DNA of 64,000 nucleotides from Phyllobacteriaceae bacterium (GTDB lineage Bacteria > Pseudomonadota > Alphaproteobacteria > Rhizobiales > Rhizobiaceae), in assembly GCA_002708825.1 (NCBI GenBank), contig PAPF01000007.1:17571-81570 (forward strand), read 5' to 3'. Each line of letters starts with the position of its first letter. The first letter of the stretch is position 1. The translations under genes and the position numbers were made by a program. Shown here in pieces: positions 42,044 through 49,166 of the stretch. Below the pieces are notes generated by a model. The model was not told the DNA's origin. It made no database searches and saw only the letters and a program-made list of their open reading frames with translations.

Positions 42044-43186
42044 TTAGAAGTAGCGGGTGAAGCGGATGAAGCCGGAGAACGTGCCGCTGACGCCAGCGAC
42101 GTCGACGTCCTGGTAGGCCAGTTCGGAGCGGACTTCGAAGTTCTGAACCGGGGTCCAGACCATCGACAGTTCGGTCGCCCACGTGTCAACACCGGTGTTG
42201 ATGTTGGTGGCGGCGAAGTAGTGGTCGTTGTTGTACTGGAACGCCAGCGAAGCCGAGAAGGTCGACGTGAAGACGTGGTTGTACGAAGCCAGGATCGACC
42301 ATTCGGCCGCACCGAAGCCACCGCCGAGGCGGGCAACGCCGTAGGAGTTGTCGCCGGAAGCGTAGTAACCGATCAGGCGCAGGTTGGAGCCGTTCATGTT
42401 CGGAATGTTGTACTGCATGCCGACCGAAGCGGACCACTCGTCCTGACGGCCAGCCAGGAGCGACATGTCGGAGTCGTAACCGATCTTGGCCCACACGGCG
42501 CCCCAACCGGCGTTGTAGGAGACCTTACCGACCACATCCGGAACCCAATCGGCGGCAGCAGCAGCACCGGCGGTGCCGATGGCGCCATCGTCGTCATGCT
42601 CCAGAGAGAGCGTGGCGGCGAAGCCGTTGCCGGAGAAGGTGTAGGCGATCAGGTGACGCTGCTGGTAGCCGTAGTACATGCCCGTCCAGGAGTGCGAACC
42701 CCAGTTGGACGCGCCGCCGTTCTGGGTCTGGGCCCAGGCCGACTCGGTGTAACCGATGCGCAGGCCGCCGAGCTCGAGGAAGGCCTGGTCGAACGTGACG
42801 TTGCCGTCAGCGTTGGTGCCCCAGGTGCCCTGCAGGCGCAGGTAGGAACGCAGCGTGCCCCACTCGGTGTCCGAACGGGCGTCGATGTTCAGACGGCCAC
42901 GGGTCAGGACGTTGTAGCCGTTGTTCAGCGCGAAGCCGTAGTGGTAGGACGGAGCGTCCGTAACGGCGTTGTTGCGGCCGTGACCGCCAACCTGCATCCA
43001 GACATAGCCGGAGATGGACAGGCAGGTCTCGGTGCCCGGGATGTAGTAGAAGCCGGCGCCGTAGGCATCGCAGACGCGGACATATTCAACCGGCTCGGGC
43101 TCATAGACGACAGCGTCGGCAGCCTGGGCGCCGGAAACCGCGACGAGAGCCGCAGCGGAGCCGAGAAGAAGGCTCTTGATGTTCAT
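42044..43186 (-). CDS. Porin 1 (Omp2-like, porin_2 family)
   Basis: An outer-membrane general porin of 380 residues related to Brucella Omp2 and rhizobial RopA-type porins. It has a signal peptide (about 1-22, ending GAQA) and the mature start ADAVVYEPEPVEYVRVCDAY. A cysteine pair follows (CDAYGAGF, ETCLSI), with alternating beta-strand pattern throughout and the C-terminal phenylalanine in GFIRFTRYF needed for BAM insertion. The start at 43186 follows GGAGGT. Identical or near-identical blocks are shared with porin 2 on the opposite strand; differences cluster in presumed loops. Longer in-frame starts have no support. Confidence 0.95.
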   Translation of the reverse strand: MNIKSLLLGSAAALVAVSGAQAADAVVYEPEPVEYVRVCDAYGAGFYYIPGTETCLSISGYVWMQVGGHGRNNAVTDAPSYHYGFALNNGYNVLTRGRLNIDARSDTEWGTLRSYLRLQGTWGTNADGNVTFDQAFLELGGLRIGYTESAWAQTQNGGASNWGSHSWTGMYYGYQQRHLIAYTFSGNGFAATLSLEHDDDGAIGTAGAAAAADWVPDVVGKVSYNAGWGAVWAKIGYDSDMSLLAGRQDEWSASVGMQYNIPNMNGSNLRLIGYYASGDNSYGVARLGGGFGAAEWSILASYNHVFTSTFSASLAFQYNNDHYFAATNINTGVDTWATELSMVWTPVQNFEVRSELAYQDVDVAGVSGTFSGFIRFTRYF

Positions 43187-43203
43187 TGTTGACCTCCAGT
43201 CAA
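43155..43203 (-). repeat. 49-bp perfect inverted repeat, copy at porin 1 5' end
   Basis: On the minus strand the sequence from TTGACTGGAGGTCAACAATG through the first eight or so codons to GGCTCCGC is identical to bases 44317-44365 on the plus strand at porin 2. The 15 bases at 43189-43203 form a TTGAC-TGGAG-GTCAA hairpin with the GGAGG ribosome site in and beside the loop. Confidence 0.85.
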
Positions 43204-43713
43204 AGTTAAAAACGGGTCTGGGTACTTTAGCTGAAGGACAGCGTTTCCCTGCCCCATCCCCAATGTGCCGAAAAAGACGCGCTGTCCGCGCCCCTTCTTC
43301 GAGGCCGACAATACGCATGGCGTTTGCCCGTTCAACAAAGAACATCGCCTCGAAGGCCGGGCCAGATGCCGATGCACCCCTCTTGTTGCACAAAAGACAC
43401 GCTTTCGGGGGTGGCGGTAACGCGTTGTTAACGAACGAAGCGATTTCCGGGCTTTGCGTGATGGCCCTGCCTGGCGGCAAACCGGGCCTTTCCGGCGAGA
43501 ATCCCGGATTCGCTCACAGAATCACGTTCCGCGCCCCACGCGGCTTCCATTGCGCCTGGTCCGGCGTGTCCCCGAGGCAGGGGGCTTCAAGCGACGCGGT
43601 GGCCCCGCCGCGCGGGAACAAGGAACGCGTGCGCGAGGGGTGGCAAGAAAATGGCGGGCGGGCGCAATGCCTTGTTGATTCTCCGGGGGCTTTTCTTTAT
43701 CCACCGGCGCTGT
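43204..43713. other. Intergenic region between porin 1 and tRNA-Ser, no gene seen
   Basis: A stretch of 510 bases that should carry the porin 1 promoter (minus strand) and the tRNA-Ser promoter (plus strand). It contains a locally less GC-rich segment with GTTGTTAACGAACG near 43424-43437. I could not place promoters with confidence and found no supported coding frame; long frames here are GC artefacts. Confidence 0.5.
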
Positions 43714-43803
43714 GGAGAGGTGGCCGAGTGGTCGAAGGCGCTCCCCTGCTAAGGGAGTAGACGGGAAACCGTCTCGAGGGTTCGAATCCCTTCCTCTCCG
43801 CCA
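43714..43803 (+). tRNA. tRNA-Ser (anticodon GCU)
   Basis: A class II tRNA of 90 bases including an encoded CCA. The acceptor stem GGAGAGG pairs with CCTCTCC, the D arm region is TGGCCGAGTGGTCGAAGGCG, the anticodon stem CTCCC/GGGAG encloses loop CTGCTAA (anticodon GCT, reading AGC/AGU), and a long variable arm (ACGG-GAAA-CCGT) precedes the T arm GAGGGTTCGAATCCCTT. All stems pair. Its 3' half is a typical integrase attachment target, but I see no second copy of it in this window. Confidence 0.97.
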
Positions 43804-43809
43804 TTTCTT

Positions 43810-44223
43810 CTGGCCTCGCGCTGCCGCCCTGCGGGCTTCGCTCCGGCCGGGGCCTCGCAAAGGCTCGGACGGCCGTTGGCCTTGCGGACCCTGCGGGCCC
43901 GAACCGTCTCTGGCCTCGCGCTGCCGCCCTTCGGGCTTCGCTCCGGCCGGGGCCTCGCAAAGGCTCGGACGGCCGTTGGCCTTGCGGCCCCTGCGGGCCC
44001 GAACCGCCTCTGGCCTCACGCTGCCGCCCTTCGGGCTTCGCTCCGGCCGGGGCCTCGCAAATGCTCGGGCGGCCGTTGGCCTTGCGGCCCCTGCGGGCCC
44101 GAACCGTCTCTGACCTCGCGCTGCCGCCCTTCGGGCTTCGCTCTGGCCGGGGCCTCGCAAATGCTCGGGCGGCCGTTGGCCTTGCGGACCCTGCGGGCCC
44201 GAACCGTCTCTGACCTCACGCTG
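43810..44223. repeat. Exact 100-bp tandem repeat, four units plus a partial
   Basis: Units start at 43810, 43910, 44010 and 44110, with a 14-base partial from 44210. Each unit begins CTGGCCTCGCGCTGCCGCCC (or CTGACCTC) and ends CCCTGCGGGCCCGAACCGTC. Variation between units is limited to a few positions, for example AAAGGCTCGGA versus AAATGCTCGGG. Units contain short hairpins such as GGCC-GTT-GGCC. The period is not a multiple of three, so it is not a peptide repeat. It begins 7 bases after the tRNA and ends about 110 bases before porin 2. Confidence 0.9.
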
Positions 44224-44316
44224 CCCCCCAGCCAACCCGGATTTCACAGAAAGGCATGTGCATTCAGGCACCTGGCCGGCTCTTGCCTGTCCGGGGCGCG
44301 GTGTTGGCGTTCATCG

Positions 44317-44365
44317 TTGACTGGAGGTCAACAATGAACATCAAGAGCCTTCTTCTCGGCTCCGC
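44317..44365 (+). repeat. 49-bp perfect inverted repeat, copy at porin 2 5' end
   Basis: Identical in inverted orientation to 43155-43203. It covers the ribosome-site hairpin TTGAC-TGGAG-GTCAA (44317-44331), the ATG at 44334 and the first codons. The two copies bracket a 1,113-base segment with the two porin promoters, tRNA-Ser and the 100-bp tandem repeat. Confidence 0.85.
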
Positions 44366-45521
44366 GGCTGCCATGGTCGCCGCTTCCGCCGCCCAGGCCG
44401 CCGACGCTGTCGTCTACGAGCCCGAGCCGGTTGAATATGTCCGCGTCTGCGACGCCTACGGCGCCGGCTTCTTCTACATCCCGGGCACCGAGACCTGCCT
44501 GAGCATTGGCGGCTATGTCCGCGTGCAGGTCGGTGGCCACACGCGCCGCAACGCTATCAACGATGTCCCGTCCTATCATTATGGCTTTGATCTGAACCAG
44601 GGCTACACGATGCACACGCGTGGTCGTCTCAACATCGACGCCCGTTCGGACACCGAGTGGGGCACGCTTCGCGCCTACCTGCGCCTGCAGGGACAGTGGG
44701 GCAACAACGGCGATGGCAATGTCGCTTTCGACCAGGCCTATATCGAGCTCGGCGGCCTGCGCATGGGTTACTCCGAATCGGCCTGGGCACAGACCCAGAA
44801 CGGCGGCGCCTCCAACTGGGGTTCGCATTCCGATACCGGTATGTATTACGGCTATCAGCAGCGTCACCTGATCGCCTACACCTTCTCCGGCAACGGCTTC
44901 GCTGCGACTGTCTCGCTCGAGCATGACGATGACGGCCAGATCAATACCACGCCTGCCGCTCTGGCCGATCTGAATTTGGCGCGCAGCTACACCAGCACCG
45001 GAAGCGCTGCGGACTGGGTTCCGGATGTTGTCGGCAAGGTGTCGTACAATGCCGGCTGGGGCGCTGTCTGGGGCAAGGTGGCGTATGATTCCGACACCAC
45101 GCCGGCTGTCGGCCGTCAGGGTGAGTTCGCCGCTTCGCTCGGCATGCAGTACAACATCCCGAACATGAACGGCTCCAACCTGCGCCTGATCGGTTTCTAC
45201 AACAGCGGCGACAATGCTTACGGGATTGCGCGTTTCCCGGGCGCACTGATCGGTTCCGCCGAGTGGTCGGTTCTGGCCTCTTACAACCACGTGTTCTCCA
45301 ACACGTTCTCGGCTTCGGTCGGTTTCCAGTACAATGCTGACCACTACGGCGCGTTTACCGACGTGAATACGGGCGTTGATTCCTGGGCGACCGAACTGTC
45401 GATGGTCTGGACCCCGGTGCGGAACTTCGAGGTCCGCTCGGAACTGGCCTACCAGAATGTCGACATTCCGGGTGCGGACGCCACGTTCTCCGGCTACGTC
45501 CGCTTCACCCGCTACTTCTGA
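44334..45521 (+). CDS. Porin 2 (Omp2-like, porin_2 family)
   Basis: An outer-membrane porin of 395 residues, divergent to porin 1 and its closest relative here. It has a signal peptide (about 1-22), then DAVVYEPEPVEYVRVCDAY, and ends in GYVRFTRYF. Long blocks equal porin 1 (SAWAQTQNGGASNWGSHS, MYYGYQQRHLIAYTFSGNG). Relative to porin 1 it has a loop insertion of about 14 residues after SLEHDDDGQI (TTPAALADLNLARSYTSTG). Codons ending in T are more frequent than in porin 3. The start follows GGAGGT, in the loop of a small hairpin. Confidence 0.95.
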   Translation: MNIKSLLLGSAAAMVAASAAQAADAVVYEPEPVEYVRVCDAYGAGFFYIPGTETCLSIGGYVRVQVGGHTRRNAINDVPSYHYGFDLNQGYTMHTRGRLNIDARSDTEWGTLRAYLRLQGQWGNNGDGNVAFDQAYIELGGLRMGYSESAWAQTQNGGASNWGSHSDTGMYYGYQQRHLIAYTFSGNGFAATVSLEHDDDGQINTTPAALADLNLARSYTSTGSAADWVPDVVGKVSYNAGWGAVWGKVAYDSDTTPAVGRQGEFAASLGMQYNIPNMNGSNLRLIGFYNSGDNAYGIARFPGALIGSAEWSVLASYNHVFSNTFSASVGFQYNADHYGAFTDVNTGVDSWATELSMVWTPVRNFEVRSELAYQNVDIPGADATFSGYVRFTRYF

Positions 45522-45546
45522 TTTGAAGTCGGTGTGAACTGATCGG

Positions 45547-45583
45547 GAGGCGCCGGCCGGTAACAGGGCCGGCGCCTCTTTCG
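45547..45583 (+). terminator. Terminator of porin 2
   Basis: A perfect 12-bp stem GAGGCGCCGGCC / GGCCGGCGCCTC (45547-45558, 45567-45578) with an 8-base loop, followed by a short T-rich tail (TTTCGTT). It lies 25 bases after the porin 2 stop. Confidence 0.75.
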
Positions 45584-45823
45584 TTATTCAAATCAACGCG
45601 AAAGGAGACCGGGGGCTTTCGGCGAAAGCACGCGGATGGTGTGAGGGAAGGGCCGGCGTGGCCGGGTGCCGGGCGGAACGATCCGCCGGACGGGACTCGA
45701 CGCGGCCAGGCTTTGCCGTTAAGCGCCATGGCCGTGTGCGGCCCTGCAAGGGCGGAACCGGATCGGGCGTGCGGCCCGGCTGGCGTCCGGACGGGGCAAA
45801 CGACTCTGCGTGGGGTGGACGCC
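45584..45823. other. Spacer between porin 2 terminator and recombinase gene
   Basis: GC-rich DNA in which I see no gene. In-frame extension of the recombinase to 45641 is possible but the added residues (Pro, Arg, Gly-rich) look non-coding. No clear promoter could be placed. Confidence 0.4.
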
Positions 45824-46804
45824 GTGAGTGAAAGACGAAGCAATCCGCGGGGCCGCGCGCATGCGCCGGCCGTGCATCGGGCCATCATGTCCGGTCCGCG
45901 TGTCAGGATTGTCGAAAGCGTGACCGTGGGCGAACTGGCGCGCCGCTATCTGGACATTCTCTGGGAGGATGGACAGCACAAGCGCCACGTTGCCGCCTTC
46001 CTCGATGAAATCGACCTGCTCCTGAAACGTCAGGCGTTCAGTGTCTTTTCCGAGGACATGCTGGATGACGTCACCGGTCGCCTTCGTGCCAAGGGCAATT
46101 CCAATGCCACCATCAATCGCAAGATGGCGGCGCTGGGAAAGCTGCTACGCAAGGCGCGCAAGATGGGCGATGTCGTCGGCCTGCCGGAGTTCCGGCGCCA
46201 GAAGGAAAGGCAGGGGCGCATCCGCTTCCTCGAATGGGAGGAGGAGGACCGTCTGTTTTCGGCCATCCGCGCCCATGGCGAGGATGCCTGGCGGCTCTGT
46301 GTCTTCCTGGTCGATTCCGGCGCGCGCCTCGGCGAGGCCCTGGCGCTCACCTGGAACGACGTGCATGACGGGCGCGCCACCTTCTGGGTCACCAAGTCGA
46401 ACCGCAGCCGCACCGTGCCCCTGACCGCGCGCGCCCGCGAGGTGATCGCCATGCGCCGGGGCATGGGGCTGAAGGGGCCGTTCTGCATGCTCAACCAGCA
46501 GGCCTTCCGCTTTGTCTGGAACAAGGCGAAGAAGGAATGCGGGCTCGGCGCCGATCCCCATGTCGTGCCGCATATCCTGCGCCATACCTGCGCCTCGCGC
46601 CTCGTCAAGGGCGGGGTGGATATCCGCCGCGTGCAGATGTGGCTCGGCCACCAGACGCTGCACGTCACCATGCGCTATGCCCATCTCGCCGCCAACGACC
46701 TCGACGCCTGTGTCAACGTGCTGGAAGCCAACCGCATCGCCGCCGCCCGTGTCCCGGACACGGCGCGCGAAGACCGCGGCAGGGCATCGGCGACCGCCGG
46801 CTGA
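45824..46804 (+). CDS. Tyrosine recombinase / phage-type integrase
   Basis: A site-specific recombinase of about 326 residues. The N-terminal SAM-like core-binding domain begins at VTVGELARRYLDILWEDG; the catalytic domain has Arg in DSGARLGEALAL, the HXXR box in PHILRHTCASRL, and the final His and Tyr in MWLGHQTLHVTMRYAHL, so all signature residues are present. The start is uncertain: GTG at 45824 follows a GGGGTGG site, and ATG at 45887 is the next choice. It lies alone among three porin genes, without excisionase, phage or transposon genes. Its target site is unknown. Confidence 0.92.
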   Translation: MSERRSNPRGRAHAPAVHRAIMSGPRVRIVESVTVGELARRYLDILWEDGQHKRHVAAFLDEIDLLLKRQAFSVFSEDMLDDVTGRLRAKGNSNATINRKMAALGKLLRKARKMGDVVGLPEFRRQKERQGRIRFLEWEEEDRLFSAIRAHGEDAWRLCVFLVDSGARLGEALALTWNDVHDGRATFWVTKSNRSRTVPLTARAREVIAMRRGMGLKGPFCMLNQQAFRFVWNKAKKECGLGADPHVVPHILRHTCASRLVKGGVDIRRVQMWLGHQTLHVTMRYAHLAANDLDACVNVLEANRIAAARVPDTAREDRGRASATAG

Positions 46805-47087
46805 TATTCGTTCTGTTCTTTCCAACATTCTGAAATATGGTCATAAATTGGGCATTTGCCCGCAAAGCGGATGTTCGCCGGCCGCAAACTGTAGCGCCCG
46901 CGCAACACCGCCTGTTCCATGTGTTGAGCCGGCAAAAATATCGATTGCAAAGAGGCAAATCCGGGACCATCGGTTGATGAAACAGAGGCGTGTTGAAGCG
47001 CGTCCGGCAATTCGGGTGGCGACGTCCTGGAAATCATGTACGGCCCGGCCTTTGAAGGCGGGTTTGTCGAAAACGGAGAGAGTGAAC

Positions 47088-48185
47088 ATGACCCTGAAGG
47101 GCCTTCTTCTTGGCACCGCCGCTGCCCTGGTGGCCGTCTCCGGCGCCCGCGCCGCCGATGCCGTCGTCTATGAGCCCGAGCCGGTGGAATACGTGAAGGT
47201 TTGCGATGCCTACGGCGCCGGTTTCTATTATATTCCGGGCACGGAAACCTGCCTGTCGATCGGCGGCTATGTCTATTTCCAGCTTGGCGCCACCAATGAT
47301 CGCGGCCTCATCACCGACACGCCGAACTATCACGGCTATGGCTTTGGCGGCTACAACGTCGCCACCCGCGGACGCTTGAACATCGACGCCCGCTCCGACA
47401 CCGAATGGGGCACGCTGCGCGCCTATATCCGCCTTGAAGGCACCTGGGGCACCAATGCCGATGGCAATGTCGCCTTCAACCAGGCCTATCTGGAACTCGG
47501 CGGCCTGCGCGTCGGCTACACCGAATCCGCCTGGGTGGATTCCATGAATGCCGGCGTCGCCACCTATGGCTCCCATTCCGATGGCGGCCTCTATTATGCC
47601 TACCAGTTGCGCCACCAGATCAACTACACCTATTCGGCCAACGGCTTTGCCGCCACGCTCTCGCTGGAGCATGACGATGACGGCTTTATCGGCACCGCCG
47701 GTGCGGCCGCTGCCGCCGACTGGGTCCCCGATGTCGTCGGTGTCGTTTCCTACAATGCCGGCTGGGGCGGCGTCTGGGCGAAGGCCGCATGGGACAGCGA
47801 CTACATCCCGGTCGCCGGCCGCCAGGACGGCTTTTCCGCGCAGATCGGCATGCAGTACAACATCCCGAACATGAACGGCTCCAGCCTGCGCCTGCTCGGC
47901 TTCTATGCCGACACGCCCAACGCCTATGCCGTGGGCTCGCGCTGGTCGATCCTGGCCTCCTACAACCACGTCTTCACCGACACCTTCTCCGCTTCGGTCG
48001 GCGCGCAGTATTTCGGCGATACCAACTACGCCCTGGCCGGTTCGCCCGATGGCTGGGCGGCGGAAGTCTCCACCGTCTGGACGCCGGTCGAGAATTTCGA
48101 GGTCCGCACCGAGACGGTCTATGCCAAGGCCGACGGCTTCGACGCCTCCGTTTCGGGCTTCGTCCGGTTCACCCGTTACTTCTGA
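47088..48185 (+). CDS. Porin 3 (Omp2-like, porin_2 family)
   Basis: A third outer-membrane porin, 365 residues, with a signal peptide (about 1-22, ending GARA), DAVVYEPEPVEYVKVCDAY, and C-terminal GFVRFTRYF. It is more diverged than porins 1 and 2. The region after GYTESAWV reads DSMNAGVATYGSHSDGG in place of AQTQNGGASNWGSHS, and loops are shorter overall. It lacks the 49-bp 5' repeat of the other two and has its own leader with GGAGAG before the ATG. Translation could begin nowhere else given the signal peptide; longer in-frame starts run into the recombinase gene. Confidence 0.95.
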   Translation: MTLKGLLLGTAAALVAVSGARAADAVVYEPEPVEYVKVCDAYGAGFYYIPGTETCLSIGGYVYFQLGATNDRGLITDTPNYHGYGFGGYNVATRGRLNIDARSDTEWGTLRAYIRLEGTWGTNADGNVAFNQAYLELGGLRVGYTESAWVDSMNAGVATYGSHSDGGLYYAYQLRHQINYTYSANGFAATLSLEHDDDGFIGTAGAAAAADWVPDVVGVVSYNAGWGGVWAKAAWDSDYIPVAGRQDGFSAQIGMQYNIPNMNGSSLRLLGFYADTPNAYAVGSRWSILASYNHVFTDTFSASVGAQYFGDTNYALAGSPDGWAAEVSTVWTPVENFEVRTETVYAKADGFDASVSGFVRFTRYF

Positions 48186-48212
48186 CCGGCAACGGCCTTT
48201 TTACTCTTCAGG

Positions 48213-48239
48213 GGCCCGGCGCATCGCGCCGGGCCTTTT
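48213..48239 (+). terminator. Rho-independent terminator of porin 3
   Basis: A perfect 10-bp stem GGCCCGGCGC / GCGCCGGGCC with a 3-base loop, followed by TTTT. It lies 28 bases after the porin 3 stop. Confidence 0.85.
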
Positions 48240-48352
48240 CGTCTGTCCCTGTGTCAGGGCGCGCACTTGCGCTTGCCCGCCCCTCCGATAAAGTCGACCC
48301 CATTGTGACGGGTGAGGGCGCCCGCCCGCAGCGCGACATGCCAGGGGTGACG

Positions 48353-49033
48353 ATGTGTGACTGGAAGCGATGGACATGGCCGGGCATCATTGCCACGGTA
48401 TTCCTGACGGCGCTGGCCCTCTGGTTCCGCGCCGGGGCCATCGAGAGCGATCTTGCCGCCAGGATCGCCCATGCACTCGGCAATGGCCATTGGGCCGCCA
48501 TTACCCTTGATGGCCGGGACGTGACGGTTTCGGGTATCGCGCCGGATGAAGACCTCAGGGCCGAGACCCTGCGCCTTGTGCACGAGGCCGGCGGCGTGCG
48601 CGCGGTGCATGACCGCACGGAGCTTGCCGGACGCGCCGAGCCGTACCGGTTTTCCGCGGTCAAGAACGACGCCGGGGTCGTGCTGGCCGGTCATTTTCCC
48701 CAGGCAGACGCCCATGCCGCCGTGGCCGGCGCAGCCGCCGAAACCTTTCCCGCCTTCGCCGTGACCGACACCATGACGCTGGCCCGTGGCGCACCCGACG
48801 GCTACACCAGCCAGGCCGAATTCGCGCTTGTACAACTCTCCCGCCTTGCCATGGGCGAGGTGGACGTGACCGGTGACCGGCTGTCCGTGAAAGGTCGCGC
48901 GGCCGATGCTTCTGCCCAGGCGGACCTCCGGCGCGACCTGTCGGGCATCCTTCCGGCAGGGTTGCAGGCCGGGTCCATCGACATCGAACCGCCCGCCGGC
49001 GCCTCCGGTGCCGATGCAGGTAGTGGCGGATAG
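48353..49033 (+). CDS. Membrane-anchored protein with BON-like repeats
   Basis: A 226-residue protein with one N-terminal membrane helix (WPGIIATVFLTALALWF), then two or three BON-like alpha/beta repeats (ITLDGRDVTVSGIAPDEDLR followed by AGGVRAVHDRT; VVLAGHFPQADAHAAV; VDVTGDRLSVKGRAADASAQ). The same kind of region forms the N-terminal half of rhizobial OmpA-family envelope proteins, but here no OmpA peptidoglycan-binding domain follows. The ATG at 48353 has an AGGGGTG site. It heads an apparent three-gene unit with the two genes after it. Confidence 0.75.
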   Translation: MCDWKRWTWPGIIATVFLTALALWFRAGAIESDLAARIAHALGNGHWAAITLDGRDVTVSGIAPDEDLRAETLRLVHEAGGVRAVHDRTELAGRAEPYRFSAVKNDAGVVLAGHFPQADAHAAVAGAAAETFPAFAVTDTMTLARGAPDGYTSQAEFALVQLSRLAMGEVDVTGDRLSVKGRAADASAQADLRRDLSGILPAGLQAGSIDIEPPAGASGADAGSGG

Positions 49034-49049
49034 GAAAGGAGACGGCACC

Positions 49050-49145
49050 ATGGGGTATCTGGCCTCCCAATTGTGGGTTTTTCTCGTGCTTGCGCTGTGC
49101 GCGGGCGCCGTCGTCGGCTGGATGACCTGCCGCAAGCAGGCCTGA
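49050..49145 (+). CDS. Small single-span membrane protein (31 residues)
   Basis: A very short frame, MGYLASQLWVFLVLALCAG then a polar tail ending WMTCRKQA, that is almost all one membrane helix. It has an excellent ribosome site (AGGAAAGGAG) and lies 16 bases after the BON-like gene and 21 bases before the helix-hairpin-helix gene. Context and ribosome site support it as real; function unknown. Confidence 0.65.
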   Translation: MGYLASQLWVFLVLALCAGAVVGWMTCRKQA

Positions 49146-49166
49146 CAGGCAAAGGAAATTCCTGCC

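Noticed and set aside
43522..44271. Open frame of 249 codons on the minus strand, and plus-strand frames, across the 100-bp tandem repeat and tRNA
   Set aside because: They run through tRNA-Ser and a non-triplet repeat; absence of stop codons is due to GC content.
43714..46804. Genomic island bounded by tRNA-Ser and the tyrosine recombinase
   Set aside because: I found no second copy of the tRNA 3' half in the window, and the only gene between them is a porin of the resident type, so an island cannot be supported from this sequence.
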